Shown: positions 47,816-58,700 of the stretch, in pieces
How the letters are laid out: each line of letters starts with the position of its first letter
Numbering within the stretch: position 1 is the first letter of the stretch
From: Acidobacteriota bacterium
GTDB taxonomy: Bacteria > Acidobacteriota > Vicinamibacteria > Marinacidobacterales > Marinacidobacteraceae
Length of the DNA stretch: 64,000 nucleotides
NCBI GenBank assembly: GCA_022828085.1
Contig: JAJEIY010000036.1
Location: forward strand, 1 to 64,000
Direction of reading: 5' to 3'
The notes under the pieces: model-generated
The model's database searches: none
The model's input: only the letters and a program-made list of their open reading frames with translations
Told to the model about the DNA's origin: nothing
Made by a program: the position numbers and the translations under genes

Positions 47816-49594
47816 ATGAGATCGAACCCCAGGACCACACGCAGAGACTTTCTGGCGGGCTCGGCCGCCCTCGCGGCGGGGACTGTCGCGTGCCAGCCGG
47901 ACGCCGGTGACGGGTCGGCCGCACCCGCGGGAGCGGGGGCGAACGCGGCCGCCGACATCACCGCCGGAACGCTGGCCGAGGCCGAAAGACTCCACGGCGT
48001 GACCTACACCGCCGAAGAGCGCGACCAGCTCCTCGAGTCGATCGGTGGCCAGGTCGCAGGCGTCCTCCAGCTCCGCGACGTCCCGCGCGAACTCAGCCTC
48101 CAACCGGCCATCACCTTCGATCCACGCCTGCCCGGGGTGTCGTACCCCGAGCAGGCGGACCGCATCGCAATGTCGGACGGCGCAGCGGGTGCGCTCCCGG
48201 ACGCCGAGGCCGACATCGCCTACGCCTCGGTCCGCGAGCAGGCCCACTGGATCCGGACGGGCCGGCTCACCAGCCGCCGCCTCACCGAGATCTACCTGTC
48301 GCGCATCGAGCGCCTCGCGCCCGGCCTCTACTGTTACATCACGGTCACCGCCGACCAGGCGCTCGCACAGGCGGACGAGTCCGACCGCGAACTCGCCGCC
48401 GGGCGCTACCGCGGCGAACTGCACGGCATTCCCTACGGCATCAAGGACTGCTTCGACACCGCGGGAATCCCCACCACCTGGGGCGCGATCCCCTTCCGTG
48501 ACCAGGTTCCCGACCGGGACGCCCGCATCGTCACCATGCTCCGCGAGGCCGGAGCCGTCCTGCTCGGCAAGCTCGCCACCGCCAGCCTCGCGAACGGCTA
48601 CCGCTGGTACGGCGGGAAGGTCCGCAACCCCTGGAACACGGAGGAGCACGCGGGTGGATCCAGCGCCGGCCCGGGGTCCGCCACCGCCGCCGGGCTGTGC
48701 TCGTTCTCGATCGGCACCGACAGCCTGGGGTCGATCCTCAACCCCGCCGACCAGTGCGGCATCGTCGGCCTGCGCGCGACCTTCGGGCGGGTGCCGACCG
48801 AGGGCGCCATGCCGCTGACCCCCAGCCTCGACCGGATCGGGCCCCTCACCCGTCGCGTCGAGGATGCGGTGCCCGTCATGGCCGCGATCAACGGACCCGA
48901 TCCGACATCGGCGTCCTCCATCGCCATGGGCTTCGAATACGACGCCGGCATCGATCCCGCCGCCGTCCGCGTGGGCTACTCACCGGACTGGTTCCGCGAG
49001 GTCGGGTTCGGTCCGGGAGCCTCGGTGCCGGTCGCCGACGCACACCGCAACGCACTCGAGGCGCTCGGCGAACTCGGCGTGGAGCTCGTCGAGGTGGAGC
49101 TGCCGCCGTTCCCCTACCAGGCGCTGATCCCGAACCTCTACGTCGAGGCCGCCACGATCTACGAGGCGCTCACCCTCGATGGCCGCGACGATCAGCTGCC
49201 GCCCGAGGGGTGGCCCGACGCCTGGCGCCGCGTCCGCCTGCTGTCCGCGGTCGACTACCTGCAGGCCGAGCGTCTCCGGCGCGGCCTCATGCACGAGTTC
49301 CACCGCATCTACAGCGACGTGGACGCGCTGTTCGCCCCGACCTACGGCTCCTTCGAGCTGCTGGTGGCGATGAACTACACGGGACACCCGGGGATCAGCC
49401 TGCGCGCCGGCCTCGACGAGAGCCCTACCCGAAGCGCGGGCCCGGTTCCCGACGATCCGCGGGGAGAGCCGCACACGATCACCCGCAACGTGGCCTTTCA
49501 TGGCCGGCTCTTCGAAGAGGGGACGATCCTCGCGCTCGCCCGGGCGCTCGAGGAGCGGCTTGGGGTGCATCACCACCGTCCGCCGCTCGGGTAG
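47816..49594 (+). CDS. Amidase (amidase signature family), Tat-exported
   Basis: TRRDFLAGSAALAAG; GIPYGIKDCFDTAGIPTTWG; NPWNTEEHAGGSSAGPGSATAAGLCSFSIGTDSLGSILNPADQCGIVGLRATFGRV. Confidence 0.92.
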   Translation: MRSNPRTTRRDFLAGSAALAAGTVACQPDAGDGSAAPAGAGANAAADITAGTLAEAERLHGVTYTAEERDQLLESIGGQVAGVLQLRDVPRELSLQPAITFDPRLPGVSYPEQADRIAMSDGAAGALPDAEADIAYASVREQAHWIRTGRLTSRRLTEIYLSRIERLAPGLYCYITVTADQALAQADESDRELAAGRYRGELHGIPYGIKDCFDTAGIPTTWGAIPFRDQVPDRDARIVTMLREAGAVLLGKLATASLANGYRWYGGKVRNPWNTEEHAGGSSAGPGSATAAGLCSFSIGTDSLGSILNPADQCGIVGLRATFGRVPTEGAMPLTPSLDRIGPLTRRVEDAVPVMAAINGPDPTSASSIAMGFEYDAGIDPAAVRVGYSPDWFREVGFGPGASVPVADAHRNALEALGELGVELVEVELPPFPYQALIPNLYVEAATIYEALTLDGRDDQLPPEGWPDAWRRVRLLSAVDYLQAERLRRGLMHEFHRIYSDVDALFAPTYGSFELLVAMNYTGHPGISLRAGLDESPTRSAGPVPDDPRGEPHTITRNVAFHGRLFEEGTILALARALEERLGVHHHRPPLG

Positions 49595-49653
49595 GGGCGG
49601 GCGCGGAATCCCCGGTCGGTGCGGGGCGCGCGCACGACCCCGCGACCGGGCCC

Positions 49654-50529
49654 CTACTTCCCGAACAGCCCGCAGGCGAAGAGCCCGGGCGTCTCGAAGG
49701 GCAGGGGGCCCCGCTCCTCCGCGTAGCGCTCCGCGAGATCCATCATCGTGATCGCCTCGAGAGTGCGGAAGCCGGCGTCAGCCAGCAGGTCGCTCATCGC
49801 GGCGAGGCCGTATTCGCTCTTCATGGGTTCGCCGCGCTGCGCCACGTACTCCTCAAGCTGGGCGCGCATCTTCCGGTGCTCGGGCCAGGCGGAGGCTTCG
49901 TCCAGCATGTAGTCGAGGACGAGGCGTGAGCCGGGAGCGACCCCGGCGGCGATCGAGCGCGCCGATTCGGTCAGGGTTCCCGGAGTCAGGTAGTACGTCA
50001 CCCCGAGGAAGGAGAGGATCGCCGGGCGCCCGGGGTCGAAGGGCGAGTGCGACAGGGCCTCCATCACCGAAGTCCGCTCGAGGTCCGCGGGGGCGAAGTG
50101 GAGTCCGGGGGGCGCCCAGATCCCGGCGGCGTCGATGCGCTCCCGTTTCACCTCCTGCATCGCCGGGCGGTCGATCTCGAACACCTCGAGCGGCGGGACG
50201 AGTTCGGTCCGCCGCAACGCGAACGAATCGAGCCCGGCGCCCACGATGACGTATTGGCGGATGCCGTCCCGGAAGGCGCTCTCGACCGCCTGTTCGGCGT
50301 AGCGGGCCCGGATCAGCAGTCCCAGGATCACCGGCTTCAGGCCGCGTAGCGCCCAGTTCGCCATGAACCAGCCGGCGGGCCGAAAGCGGAGGACCCGCCG
50401 CAGGGAGGGACTCGTCAACGAGAACGCGTACGGATCGTCCAGCAATCGGACCCGGTCCCGCTGGTGCCGGGCGCGGGCGGCGGCGACCAGGTCGGCGGTG
50501 GATGCCCGTTGTCTCCGTCCCTTGCTCAT
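49654..50529 (-). CDS. Class I SAM-dependent methyltransferase (leucine carboxyl methyltransferase-like)
   Basis: RQYVIVGAGLDSFALRRTELVPPLEVFEIDRPAMQEVKRERI; ILSFLGVTYYLTPGTLTESARSIA. Confidence 0.87.
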   Translation of the reverse strand: MSKGRRQRASTADLVAAARARHQRDRVRLLDDPYAFSLTSPSLRRVLRFRPAGWFMANWALRGLKPVILGLLIRARYAEQAVESAFRDGIRQYVIVGAGLDSFALRRTELVPPLEVFEIDRPAMQEVKRERIDAAGIWAPPGLHFAPADLERTSVMEALSHSPFDPGRPAILSFLGVTYYLTPGTLTESARSIAAGVAPGSRLVLDYMLDEASAWPEHRKMRAQLEEYVAQRGEPMKSEYGLAAMSDLLADAGFRTLEAITMMDLAERYAEERGPLPFETPGLFACGLFGK

Positions 50530-50585
50530 GACGCTCGCGCTCCGCAATCGTCCCACCGAGGCGCCGGTTCCGGTCTCCTGGGTTT

Positions 50586-50639
50586 CCATCGCCCAGGACA
50601 CGCGCGAATTCCGGGCGATGGACCGCGTTTCTATCGCCC
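50586..50639. promoter_or_regulatory. Operator-like cluster of three CYATCGCCC half-sites between divergent genes
   Basis: CCATCGCCC (50586-50594), inverted GGGCGATGG (50613-50621), CTATCGCCC (50631-50639). Confidence 0.35.
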
Positions 50640-50700
50640 AGGTGCTTTCATCCGTCTCTCGCCGTTGCCTCTCCGCGCGGGGAGCCGCACAATCTCCTCC

Positions 50701-52623
50701 ATGAAGCGCATCCCCTTTTCCGTCTTTTTCTGCCTCCTGGCGGCCCTGGCCGTCGCCGCCAGCGCCGTTGCCCGGCCGCAAAAACCCGTCCTCCACGGCA
50801 AGCACTGGATGGCCATCACCGGCAAGCCGCTGGGCGCGACCGCCGGCGCCATGATCTTCAGCCAGGGCGGCAACGCGGTGGATGCGGCCTGCGCCATGCT
50901 GGGCGCCACCGCGACCATGTTCGACGCCCTGAGCTGGGGCGGCGAAACCCAGGCGCTGATCTGGCACCCCGAGCAGAAGAAGGTGATCGGGATCAACGCG
51001 CTCGGCGTCGCTCCCACGGGCGCCACGCCGGCGTACTTCCGGGAGCAGGGGCTGGAGTACCCGCCCGCGGTCGGCCCGCTCGCGGCGGTGACTCCGGGGA
51101 CTCCGGGCGGCCTCCTGACGATGCTCGCCGAGTACGGCACGATGTCCCTCGCTCAGGTGCTCGCGCCGTCGATCCAGATGGCCGACGGCTATCCCATCGA
51201 GGCCTCCGCGGCCCGCGGGATCCAGCGGGGCGCCGACCGGATCGCCGAGTGGCCGTATTCGCGCCGGACCCTGCTGCCGCACCGCGACGAACGCTCGGCG
51301 TCCTCGGGGCCGCAGGACGAGACGGGGAACTACTGGGACCGCGAGGACTCCTCGACGCGCGAGTTCAGCGCCGGCGGCCCGCGCCCCGGCGAGGTCTTCC
51401 GCCAGCCCGAACTTGCGAACACCCTGCGGAAGCTGGTGGACGCCGAGGCCGAGGCGCTCGCCGCCGGCAAGAGCCGCAAGGAGGCGATCTACGCCGCCTA
51501 CGACCGCTTCTACAAGGGCGACATCGCCGAGGAGCTTGCCCGTGGCACCCAGGAGCAGGGCGGCCTCATCACCACCGAGGACCTCGCGAACTGGAAGGTC
51601 CACATCGAGGAGCCCGTCTCCACGAACTACAAGGGGATCGAGGTCTACAAGCTGACTCACTGGGTCCAGGGACCGGTCCTGCTCCAGGCGCTGAACATCC
51701 TGGAGCCCTTCGACCTGAAGGGGATGGGCTACAACAGCTCCCGCTACATCCACACCCTCTACCAGGCGATCAGCCTGTCGTTCGCCGACCGCGACTTCTA
51801 CTACGGCGATCCCTACTTCCCGCCGGAGGAGCCGATCCGGGGCCTTCTTTCCAAGGACTACGCTCGGCACCGTGCCGAACTCATCCTGGAAGACCGCAAC
51901 GACCCCACGATCGGGCCCGGGGACCCCTATCCCTTCCAGGGTGGCGAGAACCCCTTCGGCGAGTACCTGAACCGGTTTTCCGGAACCTCGGGGACGCCCA
52001 CCACCGAGGAAGAGCGCGAGGAGTTCCTTGAGGGATTCCTCGCCGGCACCACCTCGATCCAGGCCGCGGACGCCTCCGGGTGGGTGGTCTCCGTGACGCC
52101 GAGCGGCGGCTGGCTGCCGGCGGTGCTCGCCGGCGAGACCGGAATCGGACTCAGTCAGCGGATGCAGAGCTTCGTGCTCGACCCCGCAATGAACCCCTAC
52201 AACGTGCTCGAGCCGGGCAAGCGCCCGCGGGCCACCCTGACGCCGAGCCTCGCCCTCAAGGACGGGGAGCCCTTCCTCTCCTTCGCGGTCCAGGGCGGCG
52301 ACGGCCAGGACCAGAACCTGCTGCAGTTCTTCCTGAACGTTGTCGAGTTCGGCATGAACGTGCAGGAGGCCGCCGAGGCCGCCAACTTCAACAGCTACCA
52401 GCTCCGGAGTTCCTTCGGCGCCCACGAGTCGGAGCCGGGTTCCATGCTGCTGAACGACAAGGTCCCCGAGTGGATCCGCAACGAGTTGACCGGAATGGGG
52501 TATTCGCTGCGCTTCTCGCCGCGCACCTCGGGACCCATCAACGCCATCTGGTTCGACCGCGAGCACGGCAGCTTCTGGGGCGGGTCGAGCCACCACGGCG
52601 ACGACTACGGAGTGGCATGGTGA
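50701..52623 (+). CDS. Gamma-glutamyltransferase family protein
   Basis: Signal peptide; GAMIFSQGGNAVDAACAMLGATATMFDALSWGGETQALIW; TPGTPGGLLTMLAEYGTMSLAQVLAPSIQMADGYPI. Confidence 0.88.
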   Translation: MKRIPFSVFFCLLAALAVAASAVARPQKPVLHGKHWMAITGKPLGATAGAMIFSQGGNAVDAACAMLGATATMFDALSWGGETQALIWHPEQKKVIGINALGVAPTGATPAYFREQGLEYPPAVGPLAAVTPGTPGGLLTMLAEYGTMSLAQVLAPSIQMADGYPIEASAARGIQRGADRIAEWPYSRRTLLPHRDERSASSGPQDETGNYWDREDSSTREFSAGGPRPGEVFRQPELANTLRKLVDAEAEALAAGKSRKEAIYAAYDRFYKGDIAEELARGTQEQGGLITTEDLANWKVHIEEPVSTNYKGIEVYKLTHWVQGPVLLQALNILEPFDLKGMGYNSSRYIHTLYQAISLSFADRDFYYGDPYFPPEEPIRGLLSKDYARHRAELILEDRNDPTIGPGDPYPFQGGENPFGEYLNRFSGTSGTPTTEEEREEFLEGFLAGTTSIQAADASGWVVSVTPSGGWLPAVLAGETGIGLSQRMQSFVLDPAMNPYNVLEPGKRPRATLTPSLALKDGEPFLSFAVQGGDGQDQNLLQFFLNVVEFGMNVQEAAEAANFNSYQLRSSFGAHESEPGSMLLNDKVPEWIRNELTGMGYSLRFSPRTSGPINAIWFDREHGSFWGGSSHHGDDYGVAW

Positions 52624-54776
52624 TGCGTTTTCCGAACTTCCGAAACCGGGTGGCCGTCCTGGCCGCCCTCCTCCTCATCCCGGCAGGCGCGCTGGCGCAG
52701 GACGAAGAAGGGCCAAGACCCGCGTCGCTCACCGTCTCGCCCGAGGAGATCACCCTGACCGCCGGTGAAACGGCCCAGATCGAAGCCTCCGCGCTGGACG
52801 AGGACGGGAACGAGATCGAGGTCGAGTTCCTGTATCTCCCCCTTTACGGCCAGTTCTGGAACCTCGAGATGCGCACCTGGGGCTTCAACATCTTCAAGGT
52901 CTCCCGCGAGGGCGAAGTTTCGACCCGGCGGCCCGGGGAGTACGCGGTGATGGTGCGGGTGGTGGGCTCCGGCCCCGATCCCTCGGCCCGGAATACGGAG
53001 GCCGAGGGTTACCTCGAGCAGCGGATCCCGCTGACCATCCTGCCGCGGCCGGTAGCCACGCTGAACGTCACCGCGGAAGGGCCCCTGTATGCAGGGACCG
53101 AGGTGACGGTGCGCGCGGAGCCCGTGGATGACACCGGGACGCTCGTTGAGGGACTCGATGTCGGCTGGATGTCTTCGGACGACGCCATCGCCATGCCGAT
53201 CGCCCGGCCGCCGACCATCGAGCGGACCCGCACTCGCGGGGTGCTGGCGCTCGGCGCTCCCGGAACGGTGACGGTCACGGCGACCGCCGGGGCTGCCAGC
53301 GCCGAGATGGCGGTGGAGGTGGTCCCGAACCCCGTCGCCAGGATGGAACTGACCCCTGACCGGAGCACGGCCCGAACGGGGGACGTGACGCACCTCAGCG
53401 TGGTGATGACGGATGCGGCCGGAGCGACGCTCGAAGACGTCCCCGTCGGCTACAGCGTTTCGGCGATGACCGACGCGATGGGGATGGGCGGCCCCTCCTC
53501 GGGGCTCATCACCCAGGACGGCCGCTTCGTCGCGGATCTGCCGGGGGTCTATACCGTGGTGGCCCGCACCGGGCAGGTCTCCGCCTCCACGGTGATCCGG
53601 GTCGCCGAGCGCGGGGTCCGCCGGCCCATCGAGCTGGTCGGCCACGGCCGGGTGAAGGACCGGGCGACCTCGGACCTGTGGGTCTGGGAGGCTCCGAACG
53701 GCCGCGACTACGCGATGACCGGCACGCACAGCGCCGCCGGCCACGCCTACATCTGGGACGTGACCGATCCCGAGAACCTCGACATCGTGGACGTGGTCCG
53801 GGTGGACGCCCGCACCGTGAACGACGTCAAGATCTCGGAGGACGGGGCGACGGCGGTCATCTCGCGCGAGGGAGCGTCCAACCGGCGGAACGGTCTCGTG
53901 ATCCTCGACGTGTCCGATCCCTCGACGGGGGTCCGGAAGCTCGCCGAGTACGACGACCAGCTCACCGGCGGAGTCCACAACACCTTCATTCACGCGGGAC
54001 ACGTCTACGCACTGTCCGGCGGCCGGCGTTTCGACATCATCAACATCGAGGATCCGTCGGTGCCCCACCGGGTGGGCAGCTTCGCGCTCGACAACCCGGC
54101 GCGCTCGATCCACGACGTGTGGGTCGTGGACGGCATCGCCTATTCGGCGAACTGGAGCGACGGAGTGGCGGTGATCGACGTGGGCGGCGCCGGGAAGGGC
54201 GGGACGCCCCAGGATCCGAAGCTCGTGGGCCAGTTCCCGTTCCCGACCGGGTGGAACCACGCCGTCTATCCCTACCGGAGCGTCTCCACCGGCAAGTTCT
54301 ACATCTTCGCCGGGGACGAGGCGGCCCGTACCGGCCGCTACAGCCCGCTCGCGGAGATCGGCACCGGAACGCCGGGCTACGACGACGAGCCCACCCGCTG
54401 GCGCGGCTGGATCCACATCCTCGAGTGGGACGAGAACTTCGAGGCGCCGCCGCGGCTGGTCGGCCGCTACGAGGTCCCCGAGGCCGGGAGCCACAACATC
54501 TGGATCGAGGACGACGTGATGTACGTGGCGTTCTACAACGGCGGGCTGCGCGTCGTGGACGTCTCCGGCGAACTGCTCGGGAACCTCTACCGGCAGGGCA
54601 GGGAGATCGCCCGCTTCCTTCCGCTCGATCCCGACGGGTTCCTCCCCAACGCCCCGCAGGTCTGGGGCGCCCAGCCCCACAAGGGAATCATCTACTTCTC
54701 GGACCGGAACTCGGGGCTCTGGGCGGTGAAGCTCGGGGACCTGCCGGAGGAGACCACCACGGACGCCCAGCAGTAG
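52617..54776 (+). CDS. Secreted protein with Ig-like N-terminal domains and LVIVD-type propeller repeats
   Basis: VSPEEITLTAGETAQIEASALDEDGNEI; HAYIWDVTDPENLDIVDVVRVD; NGLVILDVSDPSTGVRKLAEYDD; FDIINIEDPSVPHRVGSF. Start 52617 or 52623. Confidence 0.8.
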   Translation: MVMRFPNFRNRVAVLAALLLIPAGALAQDEEGPRPASLTVSPEEITLTAGETAQIEASALDEDGNEIEVEFLYLPLYGQFWNLEMRTWGFNIFKVSREGEVSTRRPGEYAVMVRVVGSGPDPSARNTEAEGYLEQRIPLTILPRPVATLNVTAEGPLYAGTEVTVRAEPVDDTGTLVEGLDVGWMSSDDAIAMPIARPPTIERTRTRGVLALGAPGTVTVTATAGAASAEMAVEVVPNPVARMELTPDRSTARTGDVTHLSVVMTDAAGATLEDVPVGYSVSAMTDAMGMGGPSSGLITQDGRFVADLPGVYTVVARTGQVSASTVIRVAERGVRRPIELVGHGRVKDRATSDLWVWEAPNGRDYAMTGTHSAAGHAYIWDVTDPENLDIVDVVRVDARTVNDVKISEDGATAVISREGASNRRNGLVILDVSDPSTGVRKLAEYDDQLTGGVHNTFIHAGHVYALSGGRRFDIINIEDPSVPHRVGSFALDNPARSIHDVWVVDGIAYSANWSDGVAVIDVGGAGKGGTPQDPKLVGQFPFPTGWNHAVYPYRSVSTGKFYIFAGDEAARTGRYSPLAEIGTGTPGYDDEPTRWRGWIHILEWDENFEAPPRLVGRYEVPEAGSHNIWIEDDVMYVAFYNGGLRVVDVSGELLGNLYRQGREIARFLPLDPDGFLPNAPQVWGAQPHKGIIYFSDRNSGLWAVKLGDLPEETTTDAQQ

Positions 54777-54785
54777 GGGAGCGCC

Positions 54786-54835
54786 TCGGAGCGCCAGCCT
54801 CCGGCTGGCATCGACCGCCGAGAGGCGGTCGAAAC
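54786..54835 (+). repeat. Two-hairpin intergenic element, copy J
   Basis: cggagc + GCCAGCC-TCC-GGCTGGC + a + TCGACCGCC-GAGA-GGCGGTCGA. Confidence 0.78.
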
Positions 54836-54933
54836 TGGACCCGTCATCCGCGGCGACAGCCGAAACGGCCGGGACCGCCGTCCCCAACGGGTGACGCACA
54901 CGGCCGTGCCGCTTCCGGGCGGCCCCCGGTGGC

Positions 54934-55334
54934 TCAGGGGCCGGCGGGATTCCGGGCGTTCGAGGCCGGAACGAGGTGGGTCTCGATCAGCGTTTCGACC
55001 CGCGTCATGCGGTCGGAGAGCTGATCCATGCGGTCGGAGAGCTGATTTATGCGGTCGGAGAGTTCACCGATCTCTCGCGCATTTCCGCCCGCAGGCCGCC
55101 GATCTCCTCGCGCATTTCCGCCCGTAGGCCGCCGATCTCCTCGCGCATTTCCACGCGGAGGCCGAGGATCTGGCCGCTGAGGTTGGTGAACGCGATAGCG
55201 CCGGCGCTCAACACCGCTGCCACGAGGACGAACATCCCGGCCAGAACCGTGAGCTGGACACGTTCTGCGCGGCCGAACGGCTCGCGGGAAGCTGCCGCGC
55301 GTCCGGCGAGGCGTCCCGGTTCCACGCTCGTCAT
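54934..55334 (-). pseudogene. Coiled-coil membrane protein gene with 1-nt frameshift
   Basis: TM helix, then (R)VEMREEIGGLRAEMREEIGGLRAEMRE | frameshift near 55071-55076 | EIGELSDRINQLSDRMDQLSDRMTRVETLIETHLVPASNARNPAGP*. The first two repeat copies read gatctcctcgcg, the third gatctctcgcg. Confidence 0.7.
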
Positions 55335-55583
55335 CGCTCTACCCTGTTCACTCGCTCCCGGAGTATAGGAGCGGCCCGACTGCTCCGGCAACGGGACGGC
55401 GGTCTGCGCTGCATCGGTGGTTCGTTCGTGCATGGGGAAGTCCTCCACCATGCATAGACGCAAATCGGCGCGGGTTTTTCCCACCCTGCGGCCAATTGTG
55501 GAAAAGTCGATGCGAAGCGGCGCGCTGCCGCGCCGAGCGCAGCGGAACGACGCTCGGCTACCCGGCCTTGCCGTGCCACCGGC

Positions 55584-55606
55584 CGGGAACGCCGGCCTCC
55601 GGTGGC
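55584..55606 (+). repeat. Two-hairpin element, partial copy K
   Basis: gggaacGCCGGCCTCCGGTGGC; first hairpin only, imperfect. Confidence 0.5.
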
Positions 55607-55620
55607 GGCGAGGACGCCCC

Positions 55621-55668
55621 GGAGCGCCAGCCTCCGGCTGGCATCGACCGCCGACCCGCGGTCGAAAC
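55621..55668 (+). repeat. Two-hairpin intergenic element, copy L
   Basis: ggagc + GCCAGCC-TCC-GGCTGGC + a + TCGACCGC-CGACCC-GCGGTCGA. Confidence 0.75.
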
Positions 55669-55730
55669 CGCCGATGGCCAGTTTGCGTCAAGCGCGGCGG
55701 GTGCTCCCATCCGTCCCGGCCGCGCTCGTC

Positions 55731-58700
55731 CTATTCCGGGAAGTCGAAGACCGCCGCCTCCCGGCGCAGCTGGAGCACCAGGACATCCGGATCCACGAGC
55801 ACGCGTTCCGGATCGAAATCCGCCTCGATCTCGAACTCGGCTGACTCTCCGGCGTCCAGTTCCACCGACGTCCGGGCGTCCCGGTAGCTCGGCGACACCA
55901 CCGTCCGGGTTCCGGCGTCCCCGGCGTCCGACCAGCGCTCGTTCGCGGCGGCGGCGACGCCGATGGTCATCCGTCCAGTCCCCGCGTTCTCCACGGTTCC
56001 CCGAACGATCCAGCCGCGGCCGGCGCGCTCCTTCGTCAGTCCGGAGAGCCGGTACTCCGGCGCCACCACGTCGAAAAACCACTGGGCGGTGAAGGCGTCG
56101 AAGGCCTCTGGGTCCGGGGCGAACTCCCTCAGGACGGCCAGCATGTCCTGGATCACCGGGAAATCCGAACCGGCGTGGTACGCGTCGATGAAGGCGCGCA
56201 GTCCGGCGAGGAGGTTCTCCCGGCCCATCTCCTGTTGGAGCATCCACATCACCCACCCGCCCTTGTCGTAGATGACCGTGTTGTCGCCTCGCCGCGAACC
56301 GTCGGTCTTGACCAGGGACCGCTCGGCGTTCACGAAACGGCCGTCCCCGTAGCTGTCCTCGATGCGCTTTGCGAACTCGATGCGGTAGCGGTCCCCGTGC
56401 ACCTCCTCGTGGAGCAGGATGGTCGCGTAGTGGGACATCCCTTCCGACAGCATGTTGCCGCCGGGTCCGCGCCCCGGGGTCAGGATGTTGGCCCACCACT
56501 GGTGGGCGGCTTCGTGCGCCACCACCGCGAACGCGGCGTGGGAGCGGGGATCGCTCTTCGTGAGGAAGCCGATCCCCTCGCTGAAGGTGATGTTGGTGGG
56601 GAACCCCTGCGCGTAGCCGGCGTACGCCGGGAACTCGGAGAGCTTCAGGAGTTCCCAGGGGAACGGGTGGAACCACTCCGAGTAGTGCACCCGCGCCGCA
56701 TCCAGCGCGGCCGACATCTCCTCGACGTTGTAGTCGTGCTCCGGGTGGTGGTAGATGGCGGTGCCCCGGCCCTCCTTGACCGCGTAGCGGCCGGCGACGA
56801 TGTTGAAGAGCCGCACCGGATGGTCGGATTCCCACACCACGGTGCGCCGCCCCTCCCGGAGTTCCTCGCTCGCAAGCCGTCCCACGCTGTTCGCCGTGTA
56901 CTCCTCCGGGACGGTGATCCGGATCCTGGTGGTGAAGGGCCTCCCTCCCCAGCCGAGAGCCGGCTCGGTCTCGCCCTCGAAGAAGTCGTCGGGGTATTCC
57001 CGCGGGTCGTAGCGGTTGTCCTCGTCCACGCCGATTCCCGGGAGGTACCCCGGAACCGGAGCGAAGGTGGGCGCGAAGGCGGTCAGGACGACTCCCGAGT
57101 CAAGGATGAACTGGCCGCGGCCGCCGACCCTGGTGCTCAGGCCGCGGGGGTACTGCAGCTCGTACTCGAAACCGACCGTCAGCGAACCGCCCGGAGCGAG
57201 CGGCTCCTCGAGGCTGAAGACGTAGAGCCCGGCGCGGTTCTCCGGTTCGTGGGGTTCCCCGTCCAGGGTCCACGCGATCGGGTCCCAGGGTCCCGCGGTG
57301 ATCGGAAACTCGGGGTACGCATGGTCCCGGTGGTTCACGAACGTGTAGGCGCCGGACACGGAGGCGGTGCGGGCCGCTGGTTCCAGATCCACGTCCAGAT
57401 CCACGTGCGAGACCGACGGCATCCGAAAATCGGTCCAGGTCGCCGTGTTGCGCCTCCAGTAGTCCTTCCGGGCCTCTTCGGCGTCCGGGCCCTGGTCGCC
57501 CGCCCGGCCGCCGAAGAACAGCGCCGAGGCCAGGGCGGCGGGAGCCAGCGCGAAGGGAAGGAGACGCACCCCGCTCCGCAACACCGCGCGCGGCCGGAGC
57601 CGGTGCAGGATCCGGGTGGCGTCGAACTCCTGCCGCCCCAGCCATTTGAGCGCCAGGGCCAGAAGCAGCGGAATGAGACTCAGGTAGAGCAGGCGGTTCA
57701 GCAGCAGGGCGCGCCCGTCCAGCGAGAAGGCTCCCATGTCGCTCCAGAAGATCATCGAGTTCCAGGCGATCCAGTTGGTGACCCAGGACAGCGCGTCTCC
57801 GACGTTCATCCGGTACACGGTGTAGATCAGCATCGCCAGCCCGAGTCCGTACACCGCGTAGCGGTTCCGGAAGAGCGCGAACGCGGCGGTCACGAACGCC
57901 GTCCAGAAGAGGAACGTGGGCAGCATCACCCCGCCCCACGCCGCGAGGAACGGCCCGAGGTCGAAGCCGACGGGATCGCCGAGCACCTGCCGCACGGTGA
58001 TGACCGCGGCGGACGCGATCAGCGCCACGGCCAGGATCCCCGCCGCCACCACCACGTTGCCCGCCGTCTTGCCGAGGAGCATGGCTCCCGTCCCGACGGG
58101 CGTGGTGCGATAGATCTCGGCGAATCGCTGCGCCCGCTCCTTCATCAGCGACTCCACGGTGTAGAAGAGGAGCAGGACGCAGACGAGCAGGCTCAGGGTG
58201 TTGAACTGGCGCGCCGCCATCGCTCCCGAGGTCAGGAGCAGCGGGGAGTCGAACGGTCCGAGCGCGAAGAGCGCCTGGCTGACGGACTGGTAGAGGATCA
58301 GCGGGACGAAGAGGTACATGCCCGCGCGGACGGTCAGTTCCCGAACCTCGACGCGGCCGATCGCGGCTGCCGCGGGCAGGAATCCCGGCGGGTCGGTCCG
58401 CATGGCGAGCTCACCGAGGGTTCTCGCGGAAGAGACCGGACCAGCTTGCGCAACTGGGGACGGCGCCTCCCGGCGCCCCCGCCGGAAGCCGATCACCAGC
58501 GAGTCCGTGTCTCCACGAAGGAGCCGGCGCGCGGTGTTGCGCGCCGCCGCTTCGACCGCGAGGAGTCCGGCGCCGGCAAGCGCGATGCGGCTGAGCAGGA
58601 ATCCGGTGTCCGGCGGCAGGGGCGCCGTGTTGTAGAAGTCGAGGCCCCGGTCCAGCTTCAGGAAGGTCTCGTTCAGCCACCGGAATCCCGAGGGGTCCGC

